From the NCBI GenBank assembly GCA_047967505.1, contig CM106540.1: a stretch of 64,000 nucleotides of DNA, one strand, 5' to 3'. The notes under the pieces are model-generated. The model saw nothing but the letters and a program-made list of their open reading frames with translations, was not told the DNA's origin and made no database searches. The first letter of the stretch is position 1. Each line of letters opens with the position of its first letter. The translations under genes were made by a program, and so were the position numbers. Source of the DNA: Dipteris shenzhenensis. Lineage: Eukaryota; Polypodiophyta; Polypodiopsida; Gleicheniales. Positions 22,570 through 34,900 of this stretch are shown here, piece after piece.

Positions 22570-23880
22570 GGCTGACCCCTCCCTAAAACTACTCCTAAGG
22601 GGCTTTAGCCCTTAGTAAGGGCCTAACAAGCCCTTGCTTATTGCAAGGCAAGGCCCATCACGCAAGGCTTGGCCTATGCACATAGTGCCCACCTGCGCGG
22701 TGGCACCACTTGCCCGTGGCGGTGCATCCACCGATGGCAACGGCGGCAATGACGGTAGCGCGCCCGCCTATGCGACGACACCATTCGGCCAACGCTCGCC
22801 AGCCCAACCAAGGGGCCTTAGCCTTAAGGCTTTAGGCCTTAAGACCCTCTATAATTCATCCCCCCCGCCCCCCTCCAAAAAAACCTAAGCCACTGCCTAC
22901 CGATGCCCCCCCCCTCAGGAAAAAAAAAGAGGGCCAAACTAACCCTAAAAACTAACCGTAGTTAGGTTGGATTGAGATTAGGTTAGGTTAATTGACCACT
23001 GGTCAGGTTAGTTGTCCATAGGTTAGGTAAATTGACCATCGGGTTAGACTGATTTAACTATGGATCAATTAGTTATTAACTTTAGTTAGTTGGACTAACT
23101 ACAGTCATATTAATTATTATAGTTAGATAAACTAGGTTAGGCTAAGGACCAATTATAGTAATTGAGTCCAAACTAACTAGTAGTTAGTGCACAACCCTAG
23201 TTAGCTCAAAGGTCTAGGACCATTCACACTTGGCCTTAAAGACAAAAGGGCCCCTAAAATCCCCTAACTTTGAGGGTCCATATCTTGCCCGTTTGGGACC
23301 CAAATTGGACCCAAATTGAACCACAACTTGACACACGGAACCATTGAGTTATGGGAACTTTTTCCAGCCAATCCCACACCATTTAGGCATCCATAAAACA
23401 CGTTAATTTGCATCCCCATGTGGGTGCCTTTTTTGCACTAATTCACTCATAAGATTTCGTCGAGACCTCCAATTGACAATCTGTCTGCACTAGCACATTT
23501 TCCCACTCATGTGGAACCATCCTAGGCACATTTTTAACTTGATGGTCCCTACAACTTTAACGCATCTCTAACCCCCCTAACAATTTTGACTCCTTTTTTG
23601 GGAACCCGTATCACGGCCATTTAAAGATCAAATTGCACCTGGATTGAACCCAAATTTCACACATGTAAAGATCTATTGTAAATGACGTGTTTCAAAGTTT
23701 TTAACCATCAATTTTGAGCTCTAGTAGTCACCTCATGTAGGCACTAATTTTGACCCGTCGCTTGCTAATTTTTAACCATTTTCGAGTCCACAAAGGTCGA
23801 AATCATAATCAGACTTCGCAGCCATATGCATCCACCTCAAAATCACAAATAGGACTTGTTTATGCACTCCAGATGTGGAC
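22570..23880. other. no gene; TTAG-rich and non-coding
   Basis: Positions 22940-23200 are rich in GGTTAG, TAGTTAG and AACTAA words without strict periodicity. The remainder carries no coding motif. The right end (to 23880) is probably leader sequence of the gypsy element that resumes after the minus-strand copia, because the copia target site joins the two. Confidence 0.4.
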
Positions 23881-23885
23881 AAAGA

Positions 23886-24612
23886 TGTAAGAAAATAATA
23901 CAATGTCTATGCTCAATAGATAACAGGATCTCGTACGCAAGAGAGAAAACAAGATAGTATGGAGAATCAAAAATTTGATTACTGTAAAACTGATACAATA
24001 GATGGTGCTGCCTCCCAACCATGCGCTCCTGTGAAAGAAGCTTCAATGGCATGCTGGAAATAGTAGAAGATGGAGGCTAGATGCTAAGGAATCAGGGTTG
24101 CTATAGCCAGTGATGAAATGGGCTTCACGGGCTTGCTCTTATATAGCCACCAGTCGTAGTCGGTTAGGCTCAATTAGGTAACCGACCCAATCCACCCAAA
24201 ACAATCGACTGGGGGTCGGTCCTGAAATAGGTCACCGACCATACGATAGAACCGGTGCACAAAACAGAGCAACCAACCTACGGTTACCATTCGGCCCAGA
24301 GCCATCCGAGATCATCTGAGGCTCCAAACGGGCCCCGCAACCGGAGAGTGGGCTACCCCGAGAAATCCTCCATCTACCTCCATGCGTTCAGTCAAGGGAT
24401 GCCTTCCCACACTTGCATGTAGCCTAGTTGGCGGTGTGCCAAGTCTATCTGAAGCCGTCCAGCCATTAGGCCACACATGGCCCCCATTTGGTGTCCAAGG
24501 ACCTATCGGATAACCGAGCTACTCAAATGCCTTCTCCTCATATGGGGAGCTTACAAGTAGAGTTAGCTAGTTCCCATGTAGTTACACGAGAGTGGAGCAT
24601 TGATATCTAACA
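23886..24612 (-). repeat. 3' LTR of minus-strand copia
   Basis: It begins on the minus strand with TGTTAGATATCAATGC and ends ...ATTTTCTTACA, where the 5' copy ends TTGCA. It lacks the 14-bp duplication and a few short insertions that the 5' copy has. Confidence 0.9.
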
Positions 24613-24642
24613 CCCCCCCTCAATGTCCACTTACAAGTGAAC

Positions 24643-27600
24643 TTACTTTTTCGGCCCAATGCCAAGTCGATGAAGATGCCTCTCTAGCAAGTCTCTTCCA
24701 AGAGCCTTCGTGAAGATGTCTGCAGCATTCTCTGTAGTCGAACGGTACACCAAGTCGACCTCTCCATCCATGATGAGCTCGCATACAAAGTGATATTGAA
24801 TCTCAATGTGTTTTGTGTGCGAGCGTGGAACACCGGGTTCTTTACAATTGCCATGCAACTCTGATTGTCACATGATAACTACGTAGGCTTGTTCTGCACT
24901 ACACCCATGTCCCCCAAAATCCTCCTCAACCATGGAAGAAGCAAAGCATGTAGATTTGTGCTCGGCCTCGGTAGAAGAAAGAGCAACTACGGGTTGCTTC
25001 TTGCTGACCCATGACACAACTCTAGATCCAAGTGAGAAACAGTACCCTATCACTGATCTCCTGCTGTCCATGTCTCCTGCCCAATCCGAGTCACAGAATC
25101 TAGTCAAGATGTTGCCCTTGGTATAGGTGATGCCATAATCAAGTGTGCCTTTTGATGTATTTCAGCACCTGCATCCCTGCCCTCCAATGGTTCTCCCGAG
25201 GCTTATTGGAAAACCTGCTTAGTACACCAATCGCAAAACTGATGTTCGGCCGTGTGTTGCATAGGTAAATCAAGCTACCCACAAGCCTTCTGTACTTCAC
25301 TTCGTCCACCAGTGGTGATGAATCCTCGTTTGAGAGCTTCACGTCAACCTCCATAGGGGTACCAACTGTCTTGCACTCAGCCATGCCAAATGCCTTCAGT
25401 ATCTCTCCAGCATACTTCAGTTGTGAAATAAAGATCTATTTCGGCTCCTGCCAAACTTCAATCCCCAAACAGAAATGCATCAGTCCGAGGTCTGTCATTT
25501 CAAACTCTCTTCCTGGCAAATACTTCGTTTGTGAGATCTTCTCTTCATGGTTCCCTATTATGACAAGGTCATCCACATAAAGGACCACGATCATACACCT
25601 GCCTCCTTCTCTGAAGATATACAAATTTGCATCAGATGGGCTCCTCCTGAACCCGTTTTGTAGAAAGTAGGCGTCAATTCACTAATACCACACTCGTGGG
25701 GCCTGTTTCAGCTCGTAAAGTGCCTTCTTCACTTTGCAGACTTTACCTTCTAAACCAGGGATCTCAAAACCTGGTGGTTGTTCCACGTATACCTCCTCCT
25801 TGAGATCTCCATTTAGAAAGGTGGATTTCACATCCATCTGAAACACGGGCCAACTTCCCTAGGCAACTAAAACCAAAACACTGCAAATTGTGGTTAGTTG
25901 AGCTGTGGGAGCAAAAGTATATTGATAATCAAAACCATGTACTTGTGCAAATCCTTTTGCCATGAGCCGAGCCTTGTACTTATCCAACGTGCCGTCGAAC
26001 AACACAAGGTCCCAAGTGTTGTTCTTCATTATGGAGCCATACTCTGACTACATAGCCTCCATCCACCTATCATTGCCCTGTGCCTCTTCAAGACACTTAG
26101 GTTCATCAGCACGGATCACTTTTATCATCAAAGCATAGTTGACCAAGTGTTCCTGTGCCCTTCTTTGCTCCTCTAATCTCTTGGACCAACGGTGTTCGGA
26201 TGGTTCCTCCTCAATGGTTGGAGGTCCTCTGCCATCCAAAAGCTACTTTACCCACTTCGGGAATGGCCGTTGCCATTGTAGTTCTACAGGCTCTTCTTCA
26301 TCTTCTTTGTCTTGAATCCTCCCAAGCACCGTTGGGGGAGTTCGGTCTGCTATTGGTGGCAGTACTAGATGGATATCTTAGTCCTAGTTGTCTGGGAAGG
26401 AAGCATCCTCCTCCAATTGATGCGGCTGTTCTGAGAAGACCACATCACGACTTACAATTACCTTCTTGGTAACAGGGTTATAGAGATGGTAGCCCTAGCC
26501 CAAGAAAATACACTTTCGGCTCTTCGGTTCCCATTTGGTCCTAGTAGCATCAGGGACATGCACAAAATAGTCACATCCAAAAACTCTGAAATGTGCAGCT
26601 GAAGGTTTCTTACCAGAAAAGGCTTGCAGTGGAGTCATCCTGTTCACAGCCTTCGTGTAGCTATGATTCAGGATGTAAACTGCAGTGTTACATGCTTCAG
26701 CCTAGAAAGTCTTTGGCAAATCTCCAGCCCATTTCGTAGATGACATGCATCTTACATTTTGCTACTCCATTTTCTGTGATGTATGTGGCGGGGGTTTCTG
26801 CCTCTTGATTCCATGACTTTTGCAGTAACTCTCGAATTCAGTTGATGTGAACTCTCCACCTCTGTTTGATCTCAATTTCTTCACCTTCTTCCCCATTTCT
26901 TTCTCGACCATTACATGCCATTCCTTGAACCTACTAAAAGCCTCGTCTTTAGACTTTAGGATATCCTTCTACTGTAGTCGTCGATCAGCATCATGAAGTA
27001 GTAGGAACCACCCAAAGCTTTTGTCTCCATCTTTTCACAGAGGTCCATGTGAATGAGCTCTAGAGGATCCTTTGCCTTGCTAGCCTCTTTAGGAAAGGGA
27101 TGCCGATGCTGCTTGCCCATCATGCAAGCTTCACATACATCAGGCAGATCTAAAATTTCTGGTAGGTCTGCAATCATTCCACTTTTATGCATCTCCTTCA
27201 AAGGACTAAGGTTTAGATGACCAAACATCTCATGCCACAGCTTAGTGATCTTCACATCCGCTCAAGCACTAAAAGCTGAGAGTTCATAAATGTTGTTGCA
27301 CCGTGTACCTTTACCAATGACCTTCCCTTGAAGATCCAGAATCTATGTACCATTCTTATCGAATTGAACTTTGAGGTCCCGATCCATGATCGCGGAAACA
27401 GACAAGTTCCTCTTGATATCTGGCACATAAAGAACATTGGACAACTGTTTTACAACTCCATCTGACTTGAAATCAATCGTACCTTTTCCTTTTGCTGGAC
27501 ATTTTGCATCATTGCCGACTACTACCAGGATGTCACTCCCTACCGGCTGTAGAGAGGTATACCAATCCTTCCGACTGGTCATGTGGCACGATGCACCACT

Positions 27601-28440
27601 GTGAATGATCCACAGTTCATCCGTAGGTACATGAACTACCTCCGTGCAAATCTCCTCAATTGCGATGAGTAGCTCTATTGATAGTGCCTGTGTGCTGTTA
27701 CTGGACTCTTTCTTTACTCCGTTCTTCTCATCTGCAATCTTCTTTCAGCACTCATTCTACTTGTGCCCTGTCTTATTGCAATAGAAGCACTTGATCTTCT
27801 TCTTTCTCTTTTTATCATTAGAAGAAGATGGGTTACCAGAGTCCTTACCCTTACCTTTCTTTCCGGTCTAGAAAGCCGAATCTTCTCTAGTCCTCATCTT
27901 TTGATGCATCTCCTCCTTCAGCAGCATCATGCTGAAATCCTCAAAGTTGAGGGGCAGATTTTTGTTCTGCGTATTCAACGCCATAACAAGACCATCGTAC
28001 TTTGGTGGGAGAATCCATATGCACCTTCGTGCTAGATTCTCGCTGGTGATGATGATGCCAATCGCAGTCATCTGATCACACAGATTCTTCACCCTGGTGA
28101 TGAACTTCTCTGCCGCTTTAGACTCAGACAACTTCTCGTTTGTGAGTTGAGTCTCCAGATTTTGAATCCGCGTCTGATTCGTGGGCTCGTATTGATTTTT
28201 CAAGACCATCCATGCTTCCTTCATTGTGGTGACATGTTGAATTAACGCCATGACAGAATCACTAATACTGCAGACAATAGAACATAGCGCATCTGCATTT
28301 CTTCTTGTCCATGCGAGAATCTCATCCGTAGTTGGTACTATCTGTTGTCTTGCATTGGCTGGATCCAGTCTTGCAACTGGCCTCACGTCCACCCCAATAG
28401 TAGTTTCCCAAAGCTCGTATGCACTTAGGATGGTCTTCAT
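24643..28440 (-). pseudogene. copia gag-pol, decayed, protease active site changed
   Basis: Gag runs from ~28440 to 27868 (MKTILSAYELWETT ... MLLKEEMHQKM), then the knuckle CFYCNKTGHK with a TAG inside it. The protease motif reads IIHSGASCHMT (~27590), with His where the catalytic Asp should be. Integrase parts include LWHEMFGHLN, CEACMMGKQH and LIDDYSRR (27255-26956), with further degraded parts to ~26250. RT shows [20 protein letters not shown] (~25835-25776) and YVDDLVIIGN (~25580). RNase H shows DSDWAGD and ALSSTEAE (25107-24868), and the end is IFTKALGRDLL (~24690). Stops and indels occur in every domain. Confidence 0.88.
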
Positions 28441-28597
28441 CTTGAACTTCTAGAGTGGATAGTCAGAGCCGTCCAACTTTTCGCTTTCACCAAACGGTGG
28501 GATTCACAGTCTTGTGGGCTGGGCCATCTCTCACAATCTACTCGCAAATAGAAACACACTACCAAATCTTCTTGCTAGAGTCCAAGCTCTAATACCA

Positions 28598-29347
28598 TGC
28601 AAGAAAATAATACGTCTGTGCTCAACAGATAATAGGATCTCGTATGGAAGAGAGAAAACAAGATAGTATGGAGAATCAAAAATTTGATTACTGTAGAACT
28701 GATACAATAGATGGCGCTACCTCCCAACCGTGCACTCCTGTGAAAGAAGCTTCGATGGTGTGCTGGAAATAGTAGAAGATGGAGGCTGGATGCTAAGGAA
28801 TCAGGGTTGCTATAGCCAGTGATGAAATGGGCTTCACGGGCTTGCTCTTATATAGCCACCAGTCATAGTCAGTTAGGCTCGATTGGGTGACCAACCCAGT
28901 TCGCCCAAAACTATCGACTGGGGGTTGGTCCCAAAATAGGCCACCGACCATATGATAGAATCAGTGCACAGAATAGAGCAACTGCCCTACGGTCCTCGTT
29001 CAGCCCAGAGCGTGATCTGGGATCATTTGAGGCTCTAAACGGGCCCTACAACCTGAGAGTGGCAACCTGAGAGTGGGCTGTCCCAAGAAATGCTCCGTCT
29101 ACCCTCAGTATGGTCAATCAAGGGATGCCTTCCCACACTTGCATGTAGCCTAGTTGGCAGTGTGCCAACTCTATCTAAAGCCTTCCAGCCACCAGGCCAG
29201 GCCACACATGGCCCCCATCTAGTGTCCAAACGAGGACCTACTAGATAACCGAGCTACTCAAATGCCTTCTCCTCATATGGGGAGCTTACAAGTAGAGTTA
29301 GCTAGTTCCCGTGTAGTTACACGAGAGTGGAGCATTGATATCTAACA
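28598..29347 (-). repeat. 5' LTR of minus-strand copia
   Basis: It begins TGTTAGATATCAATGC on the minus strand and ends TTTCTTGCA next to the primer site. TATATAAG, on the minus strand at about 28850, is a plausible TATA element. Confidence 0.9.
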
Positions 29348-29359
29348 AAAGACTAGCCC

Positions 29360-31870
29360 CTGCATACTTTTGCAAGCTTTCTTCAGCCCTTAATGCTCTT
29401 CAAGAATTCAACCTCTCACCATCAACAAGTGGCATGGAGGAAATTACAATTGAAGAAGCAATAAGTAGCGATGATCAAAGTCCTTCAGAACACCTTAAAG
29501 AATGACACAACCACAACAACAATAAAAATGGTAGACAACACTTTGGTAAATTGGAAATGCCAAAGTACAACGGATGAGGGGACCCCGCTAGATTCCTTCA
29601 ACTCTTCGACACAGCGTGTTGTGCTAGAGGCGACTAGTCAAATGAAACCAAAGCCGCTTGGTTCCTGATGGCCCTAACCGATGAGGCTTTGAAATGGTAC
29701 CTCAACCTTCTCATAGAGGAGAGAGCCACATGGGCACTGCTATCTGACACGTTCAGAAGAAGATTCCAAACAGAAAGGCTACAAGATGACCCTGCATTAC
29801 AAAGGCTACAAGATGGCCCCACATTACAACTCGGCAATTTAGATATGTGCAAGAAAGAAAAGGTCAGAACATACCTAGGAAGAATGAAAAGATTAATAGA
29901 AAAGTGTGATCCCCGTTCGGATGACAAGTACCTCATAGCATGATTCATCTCTGGCCTGAAAAAATCCATTCACAAGGATATGAAAAAAGTCAGCAGCTAT
30001 GCACATTTTAGTGATGCTCATGAAGCTGCAATTGACAATGAGGATGGCATGACTAATTCTGATAGCGATAGTGATGGCTATAAATCAAGTCATCATGACA
30101 AGAGTAAAAGAAGAAATGATGCATGCCATTGAGAAAAAGTTGCATGTTTCTTAGCCACCACAGTATCCATGGAGAGAAAATATTTGGTGCCCACATTGTA
30201 TGGCCAACCATACAGCCAATGAATGCTTGATCTTGAGGAACATACTCAACCCACTAGAAGTGGCTCAGCCCCCATGCTTATGGTACCCCATTTGCAATGC
30301 TATAGGGCATGATGTAAATCCTTGCTTCTATAATAGAGGGTAGCACAACCCCGGCCCCAACAATACCAACAGCCGCCACTAATCCCAGTATATAGATAGC
30401 CGGGACTATCACCTAATGCACAAGGGCCATGTCTCAACCCATTCGTAGAATTGTACTTGACTAAGCCCACAAAAGCACTTGAGTCCCCAAATTTTAAATG
30501 GGATACTGAAGGGCTTGAAGGTCTTTGTATGGCCAAAGAACCACTCCTTGGGAGTGCAACTCCTATTGAAAATCCATCACTAGTCTCACAAAGCAAAAAG
30601 CTTAGAAAGTTCAAACCCAATGTGAGAATGATAGCCAAGCAAGCACCTCAAAATGCCATGAAGGCCTAAGGGAAGTTCCTGATTACTTTAAAAACTACAT
30701 TAGAGGAGAAGCAACAATAGCAATGCCTAGGCTAGTCAAGGAATCAGAGCTCAGAGCTCAAAGAAACAAAGAATATTGAGGACACTCCAATTTATGAAGG
30801 ACCAACCAAGACAAGGAAACTGAATCTTGCCTTGGACGGTGAAGAAGAAAGCCTGTGTACATCGGTGAACAGCTCACTCTAGAAGAAGAAAATGAATTGA
30901 AAGCATTGCTAATGGAATATAGAGATTGCATGGCTTGTCCTACAAAGAAATGAAAGGGATTTCCCTAGAAGTTGTAGTACATACCATACCAATAAGGGAA
31001 GGATCCAAACCAAAGGTATGTGGACTTACAGGACAAATCCCAAGTATGGCACCCATGTCTATGAAGAACTAGAAAAACTACTAGAGGCTGGTTTCATTTA
31101 TGAGATCGAGCATACCGATTGGGTGTCACCAATTGTGATTGCTCCTAAGAAAAACAAGAAGCTCAAAATATGTGTGAATCTCAAGAACGTAAATGCAGCA
31201 ACAATCAGAGATCATTATCCCCTAACATTGACTGAAATAGTTTTAGAAAGGGTAGCATGATTTGAAGTGTATAGCTTCTTGGATGGGTTCAGTGGGTACA
31301 ATTAAGTATAAATTGCACCTCAAGATCAGGCAAAGACAGTGTTTGCCATTTTTGCATACAGAGTCATGCCATTTGGCTTATGCAATGCCCCATCTACTTT
31401 TTAAAGGGTAATGTACACCACCTTCAAGGAATTTCTCAGCAAGTTCCTACAAGTCTTCCTCGACGACTTGTGCATACACTTAGGAAAAAAGGATCACTTG
31501 AAATGCCTTGGAGAAGTGCTTTAAAAATGCAGGGAGTATGGAATCTCTTTGAATACTCTAGAATGCCAATTCTTGGTCACACACGAAGTAGTCTTGGGAC
31601 ACATAGTCTCTCAACATGGGATTGCAAACTGACATGGACAAAATAAAGATCATCATGGAACTTCCCCCCCCTGGCTAAATGCCAAGGAAGTCTTCATGAG
31701 ACATGCTGGATACTATAGAAGATTCATACTAAGATATGCCATGATTGCAAGGCCCCTTTTCATGCTCCTAGTTAGCTTCATTTGGATAGACGAATGCAAA
31801 CAAGTATTCAAAACCCTCAAGTGGAGATTGATCACAGCCCCTGGAGGATGGGAGTTTCTATGGCTCTCTA
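29360..31870 (+). mobile_element. Ty3/gypsy retrotransposon, decayed
   Basis: A gypsy gag and pol follow in order without recognisable LTRs. The 5' part was split by the minus-strand copia inserted at AAAGA. Sequence after ~31870 no longer reads as pol, so integrase and the 3' LTR are missing. Confidence 0.8.
29565..31860 (+). pseudogene. gypsy gag-RT remnant
   Basis: The retrotransposon gag domain is clear from ~29565: GDPARFLQLFDTACCARGD with a TGA just before it and a TAG just after, then WFLMALTDEALKWYLNLL. RT is clear at 31018-31480: EKLLEAGFIYEIEHTDWVSP, KICVNLKNVNAAT, VMPFGLCNAPSTF and the active-site block VFLDDLC. HAGYYRRFI-type sequence at ~31700 marks the RT/RNase H connection. 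Stops such as those at 31258 and ~31305 lie inside the RT core. The family replicates through an RNA intermediate, but this copy is dead. Confidence 0.82.
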
Positions 31871-31889
31871 AATGTGAAAGTGAGAATGT

Positions 31890-32630
31890 GATGTAAAAAG
31901 GGCTCTTACCCCTTAATATATATCAAAACCCTAAAAATTAAAATTAATCATAAATTCCCCAAATTTTTTGAAAAACATTTATCACCATGAATTGAAAGGA
32001 GGGAAAGGCTCATGCTCTTGGGGCTGGGGAGTGGACTCACGGGACTTGGGAGGAGAAGAAGGCTCAAGAGACTGGGGAGTGGGCTCACGAGACTTGGGGG
32101 AGTTGGGGGAGGGCTCACGAGAGTCAGGGGAGGTGCCATTGGGACTCGGATAGGTTTGTGTGTGCAGAAGCCATGGAGGTGGTTGAGCTAGAGGAGGAAG
32201 GGTGGAGGCATCGTCCAGTGGGTCTAGCAGTGTTCTTCACTCTTGCCATTGAATAATGAGAGTTAGGGTTTTTTTAACTTTTTATAAGGGCCCATCATGT
32301 TTTGACATCCCTTTTAATTACATTTAGGGTTTCATCGTGCCCCGTACCCCTGCCCTAACCCCTCCAACCCCCCCACCCTCGTCGCCCTCCCTCCCCCTTG
32401 CCCTCCCCCTACTTGCCCCGCCCACACCCATTGCCCTCCCCCATACCCCCTCCCCTCACCCTTGCTACCACTCCACCTCTCCCCTTGCCCTACCCATGCC
32501 CCTCCCTTCTCTCCCCCCTCCTTCACCATGTCCCCACTTTCCACAACGTTGTGTGAGTACAAAAATTGTGGTCAAAATAAGAAAGATATTAAAGAGAGTA
32601 CACAAATTGTGGTCAAAATAAGCAATATAT
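31890..32630. repeat. G-rich degenerate tandem repeat and C-rich block, no gene
   Basis: At 32010-32150 a degenerate ~40-bp unit (GGGGAGTGGACTCACGGGACTTGGG-like) repeats several times. At 32336-32530 the plus strand is a run of CCCC-rich words, so the minus strand has many G-runs. A direct repeat (ACAAAAATTGTGGTCAAAATAAG and ACAAATTGTGGTCAAAATAAG) lies at ~32560-32620. I see no coding region. Confidence 0.6.
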
Positions 32631-32651
32631 TTATTTCATATTTGTATACAA

Positions 32652-34070
32652 TTACACCATAGCTTCTATTGGTGGTTGGACCCATCTGTTCCCTTCTCTC
32701 ACTCTATCTTGCAACCAACGTGTGACTCCTTGACTCCTTAGGGATGCTTTCCAAGCACTATGCCTTCTATTCTTTGATACAATTTGAACTGATTTTGCAA
32801 GTTCTGATGCCTTTGCCTTTTCAGACTTCAAAGTCATTCCTAGTAAACATCTAAAAAACCAGTTGAACATCTCATGCAATGCATTGTTGCAAGTCACACC
32901 ACCATGATGCCTTGAGTTCTTGAAGTAGGCTACCTTGGCTCTATAGTGCAACTTCTCCATGCCTTGTGTATTCCAAATTAACAAAGGACCCCAATTTTGT
33001 ACAAACCATGGTCCCTGTGCATAGAGAATATGCTACAAATAGGATGAGAATCGAATCAGCAACAAAAACTGTTTATAGAGCAAGTGCTAAATATTACGAT
33101 GGTGCCAAGATTACCATGTAATGTGTAATGTGCGCCTCCCCCCATGCTTTCACCATTAATTGCATAAACTCTTTCATAGCCATCCTAAAGCTTTCATAAT
33201 ACATCTCATCGATTTGAACTTGGCGAAGCAATTTTATCAATGCATCTACCTTTGTCCATACTTTAGCTCTCAAAGTTGCTACTTGAGGATGAGAAGCCTT
33301 ATTGGTTATGCATTCACACAATGCTTTCCAGTATTCCCAACCCAAATTACTTTGAGATAATGTATGTTTGTCTTTGTCGAGATTGTGGTTTGATAGGAAT
33401 CTCCTTGCCTTCCCTCCACCCATGGACACTTTTGCAGGAAGATTCTGTGTTGCCCCAGACATTTTCTTATACTCCTTAAGTTTGACATGTCCATGGAATC
33501 CCATCTCTGACAACAACTTCTCAGCTTCTGCAATGCACCATGCAGATACTTCTTGTGGAATTAAATTCCAAACATAAATAAGATGCAAATACAACAACTT
33601 ATCAAGTACACGCAGTTCTGTGTGTAAAGTACATATGTGTATGCTCTCAAGTGGGATGGGCAAGATGGGATGCCACTTTGGATCCTTCTTGTCACAATTT
33701 GGAGCTTGCGTTTGGCTGCAAGATAGAATGCCATTCTCCCATTGTAAGCCAACCTTTTGCTTACATTGTGAACACATGCAATAAAGGCATGTGTTCATTG
33801 CATTCGCCCCTGTATCATAACCATGCAAGCACTTGAGGGTTTTCAAATCACCAGCAAGATGCCATTCAACTTGAAATGTTCATGGCCATCAACTATCAAT
33901 GTTTGCCCTTCCTCTTTTCTTCGGATGGTTGATGGGATTCATGTTCTATCTAGAACCCACTTCAATGTCTCATGGCACTCTTTCGGAGTCTCAAATGCTG
34001 CAAGCCACCATATATCTTTCTCTGATTGCATTGAAAAATCTTGCTCTACTTCTTCATCCCCTTGAAGGTG
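32652..34070 (-). pseudogene. unrecognised multi-exon gene, C-terminal block
   Basis: This is the 3' half of a gene read on the minus strand. It starts at 34070 with DEEVEQDFSMQSEKDIWWL, continues through FETPKECHETLKWVLDR (then TGA at ~33945), IVDGHEHF, a 1-bp frameshift, and WHLAGDLKTLKCLHGYDTGA. A compact Cys cluster CLYCMCSQC is followed by IPLESIHICTLHTELRVLDK. An 82-bp GT-AG intron (33114 down to 33033) is removed in phase 0, joining ITHYM to HILYAQGPWF, and the last exon ends at 32652. Conserved Asp residues, the Cys cluster and the HICTLH block suggest a metal-binding enzyme such as an RNase-H-fold transposase, but I do not recognise the family. The gene continues in inverted orientation at 34071-34900. 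Confidence 0.6.
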
Positions 34071-34900
34071 CTAGAAAGAGGAGAGTCCGGGCTACAAGGT
34101 TGGTTATCAAATGTTCCAATGAGATTACACTCTTTTGTGCTACATTGTTTGTGACTAAGTTTTTATCGTGTTCTTATTTAGGAACTTCATGGAAGATGTG
34201 ATGGGAAGAATGGACGGGGATGATATTGACTGTTCATATGCTCTAGCTAATTTATTGAAGTCAAGCGATGTCATTGGCATACTAAGGGACCCAAGACACA
34301 AGCACCTATGTGTGCAAGTTGTTGAGGAGGTGATGAAGGACTTCAAGGATATTGTGGATGCAAAGGAGATGCTTGCAGATTGTGATACTACCGGTGTAAG
34401 TCGTGAAGCTTACACATCTGTTTTCAAAATTTTCAAGTCTGCTATTTTGGGAAAGTATAAGAAGTCTACAGTGCCCCTTCCCACACCTTGGTCTGTGAGA
34501 TGTGCAAGGCGAGAAACAAACCAATGTGCAAGAGAAATGCTTGGAGGGTACCATTGCATAAGGGGCACAATGACTTGGAAGAGTAAAAAGAAATCTAACT
34601 TGCAAACCTTTGAGATGAATGCTTTCAACAATGTCTATGTAGATGTTGAGAAACTGCAACAAGCAATGGTCAAATTCTATGGCATGACTCAAAGAAGATG
34701 GTAAGAGAAAATCCATTATAGCCTTGCACTTTACTTAGTTCATTTCCTATATCATGTTTATCATAACGATTTTTCTCTTTTGTTGTATAGATTGCAATGG
34801 AAAGCTCATATTTGTCATCAAAATGGATGAAGCTCAATTAGTGAAAGAACACAAGTTAGAGATAGTCAGCATCTACATTATGAATAAAGCCTTAGCTTAC
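34071..34900 (+). pseudogene. middle segment of the same gene, in inverted orientation
   Basis: On the plus strand this segment encodes SRKRRVRATR-like sequence (34073-34098), an 83-bp GT-AG intron (34099-34181), then NFMEDVMGRMDGDDIDC ... KFYGMTQ (34182-34700), a 90-bp intron (34701-34790) and GKLIFVIKMDEAQLVKEHKL to ALAY (ending 34900). A one-base excess in the A-rich end of the second exon breaks the frame across the second intron. Read by itself it has no start and no end. Turned around, its first codon continues the upstream minus-strand exon (35387-34901) and its last codon continues into 34070, both in frame. Confidence 0.6.

Larger units (their letters stand above)
23886..29347 (-). 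mobile_element. Ty1/copia retrotransposon, complete but decayed
   Basis: LTRs of 750 bp (28598-29347, 5' on the minus strand) and 727 bp (23886-24612) flank a degraded gag-pol. AAAGA at 23881-23885 and 29348-29352 is the target duplication. The primer site TGGTATTAGAGCTTGG lies next to the 5' LTR and a C-run (G-run on the minus strand) at 24613-24619 is the polypurine tract. The LTRs differ by several indels and many substitutions, so this copy is much older than the nested copia at 5698. Confidence 0.93.

Noticed and set aside
22634-22888. Plus-strand frame with HIVPTCAVAPLARGGASTDG.
   Set aside because: GC-rich stretch following the CT repeat, no recognisable domain, flanked by non-coding DNA.
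33899-34098. Plus-strand open stretch (MFALPLFFGW...) as a first exon of a plus-strand gene.
   Set aside because: 33899-34070 is antisense to a well-supported minus-strand coding block; only 34073-34098 reads as part of the inverted segment.
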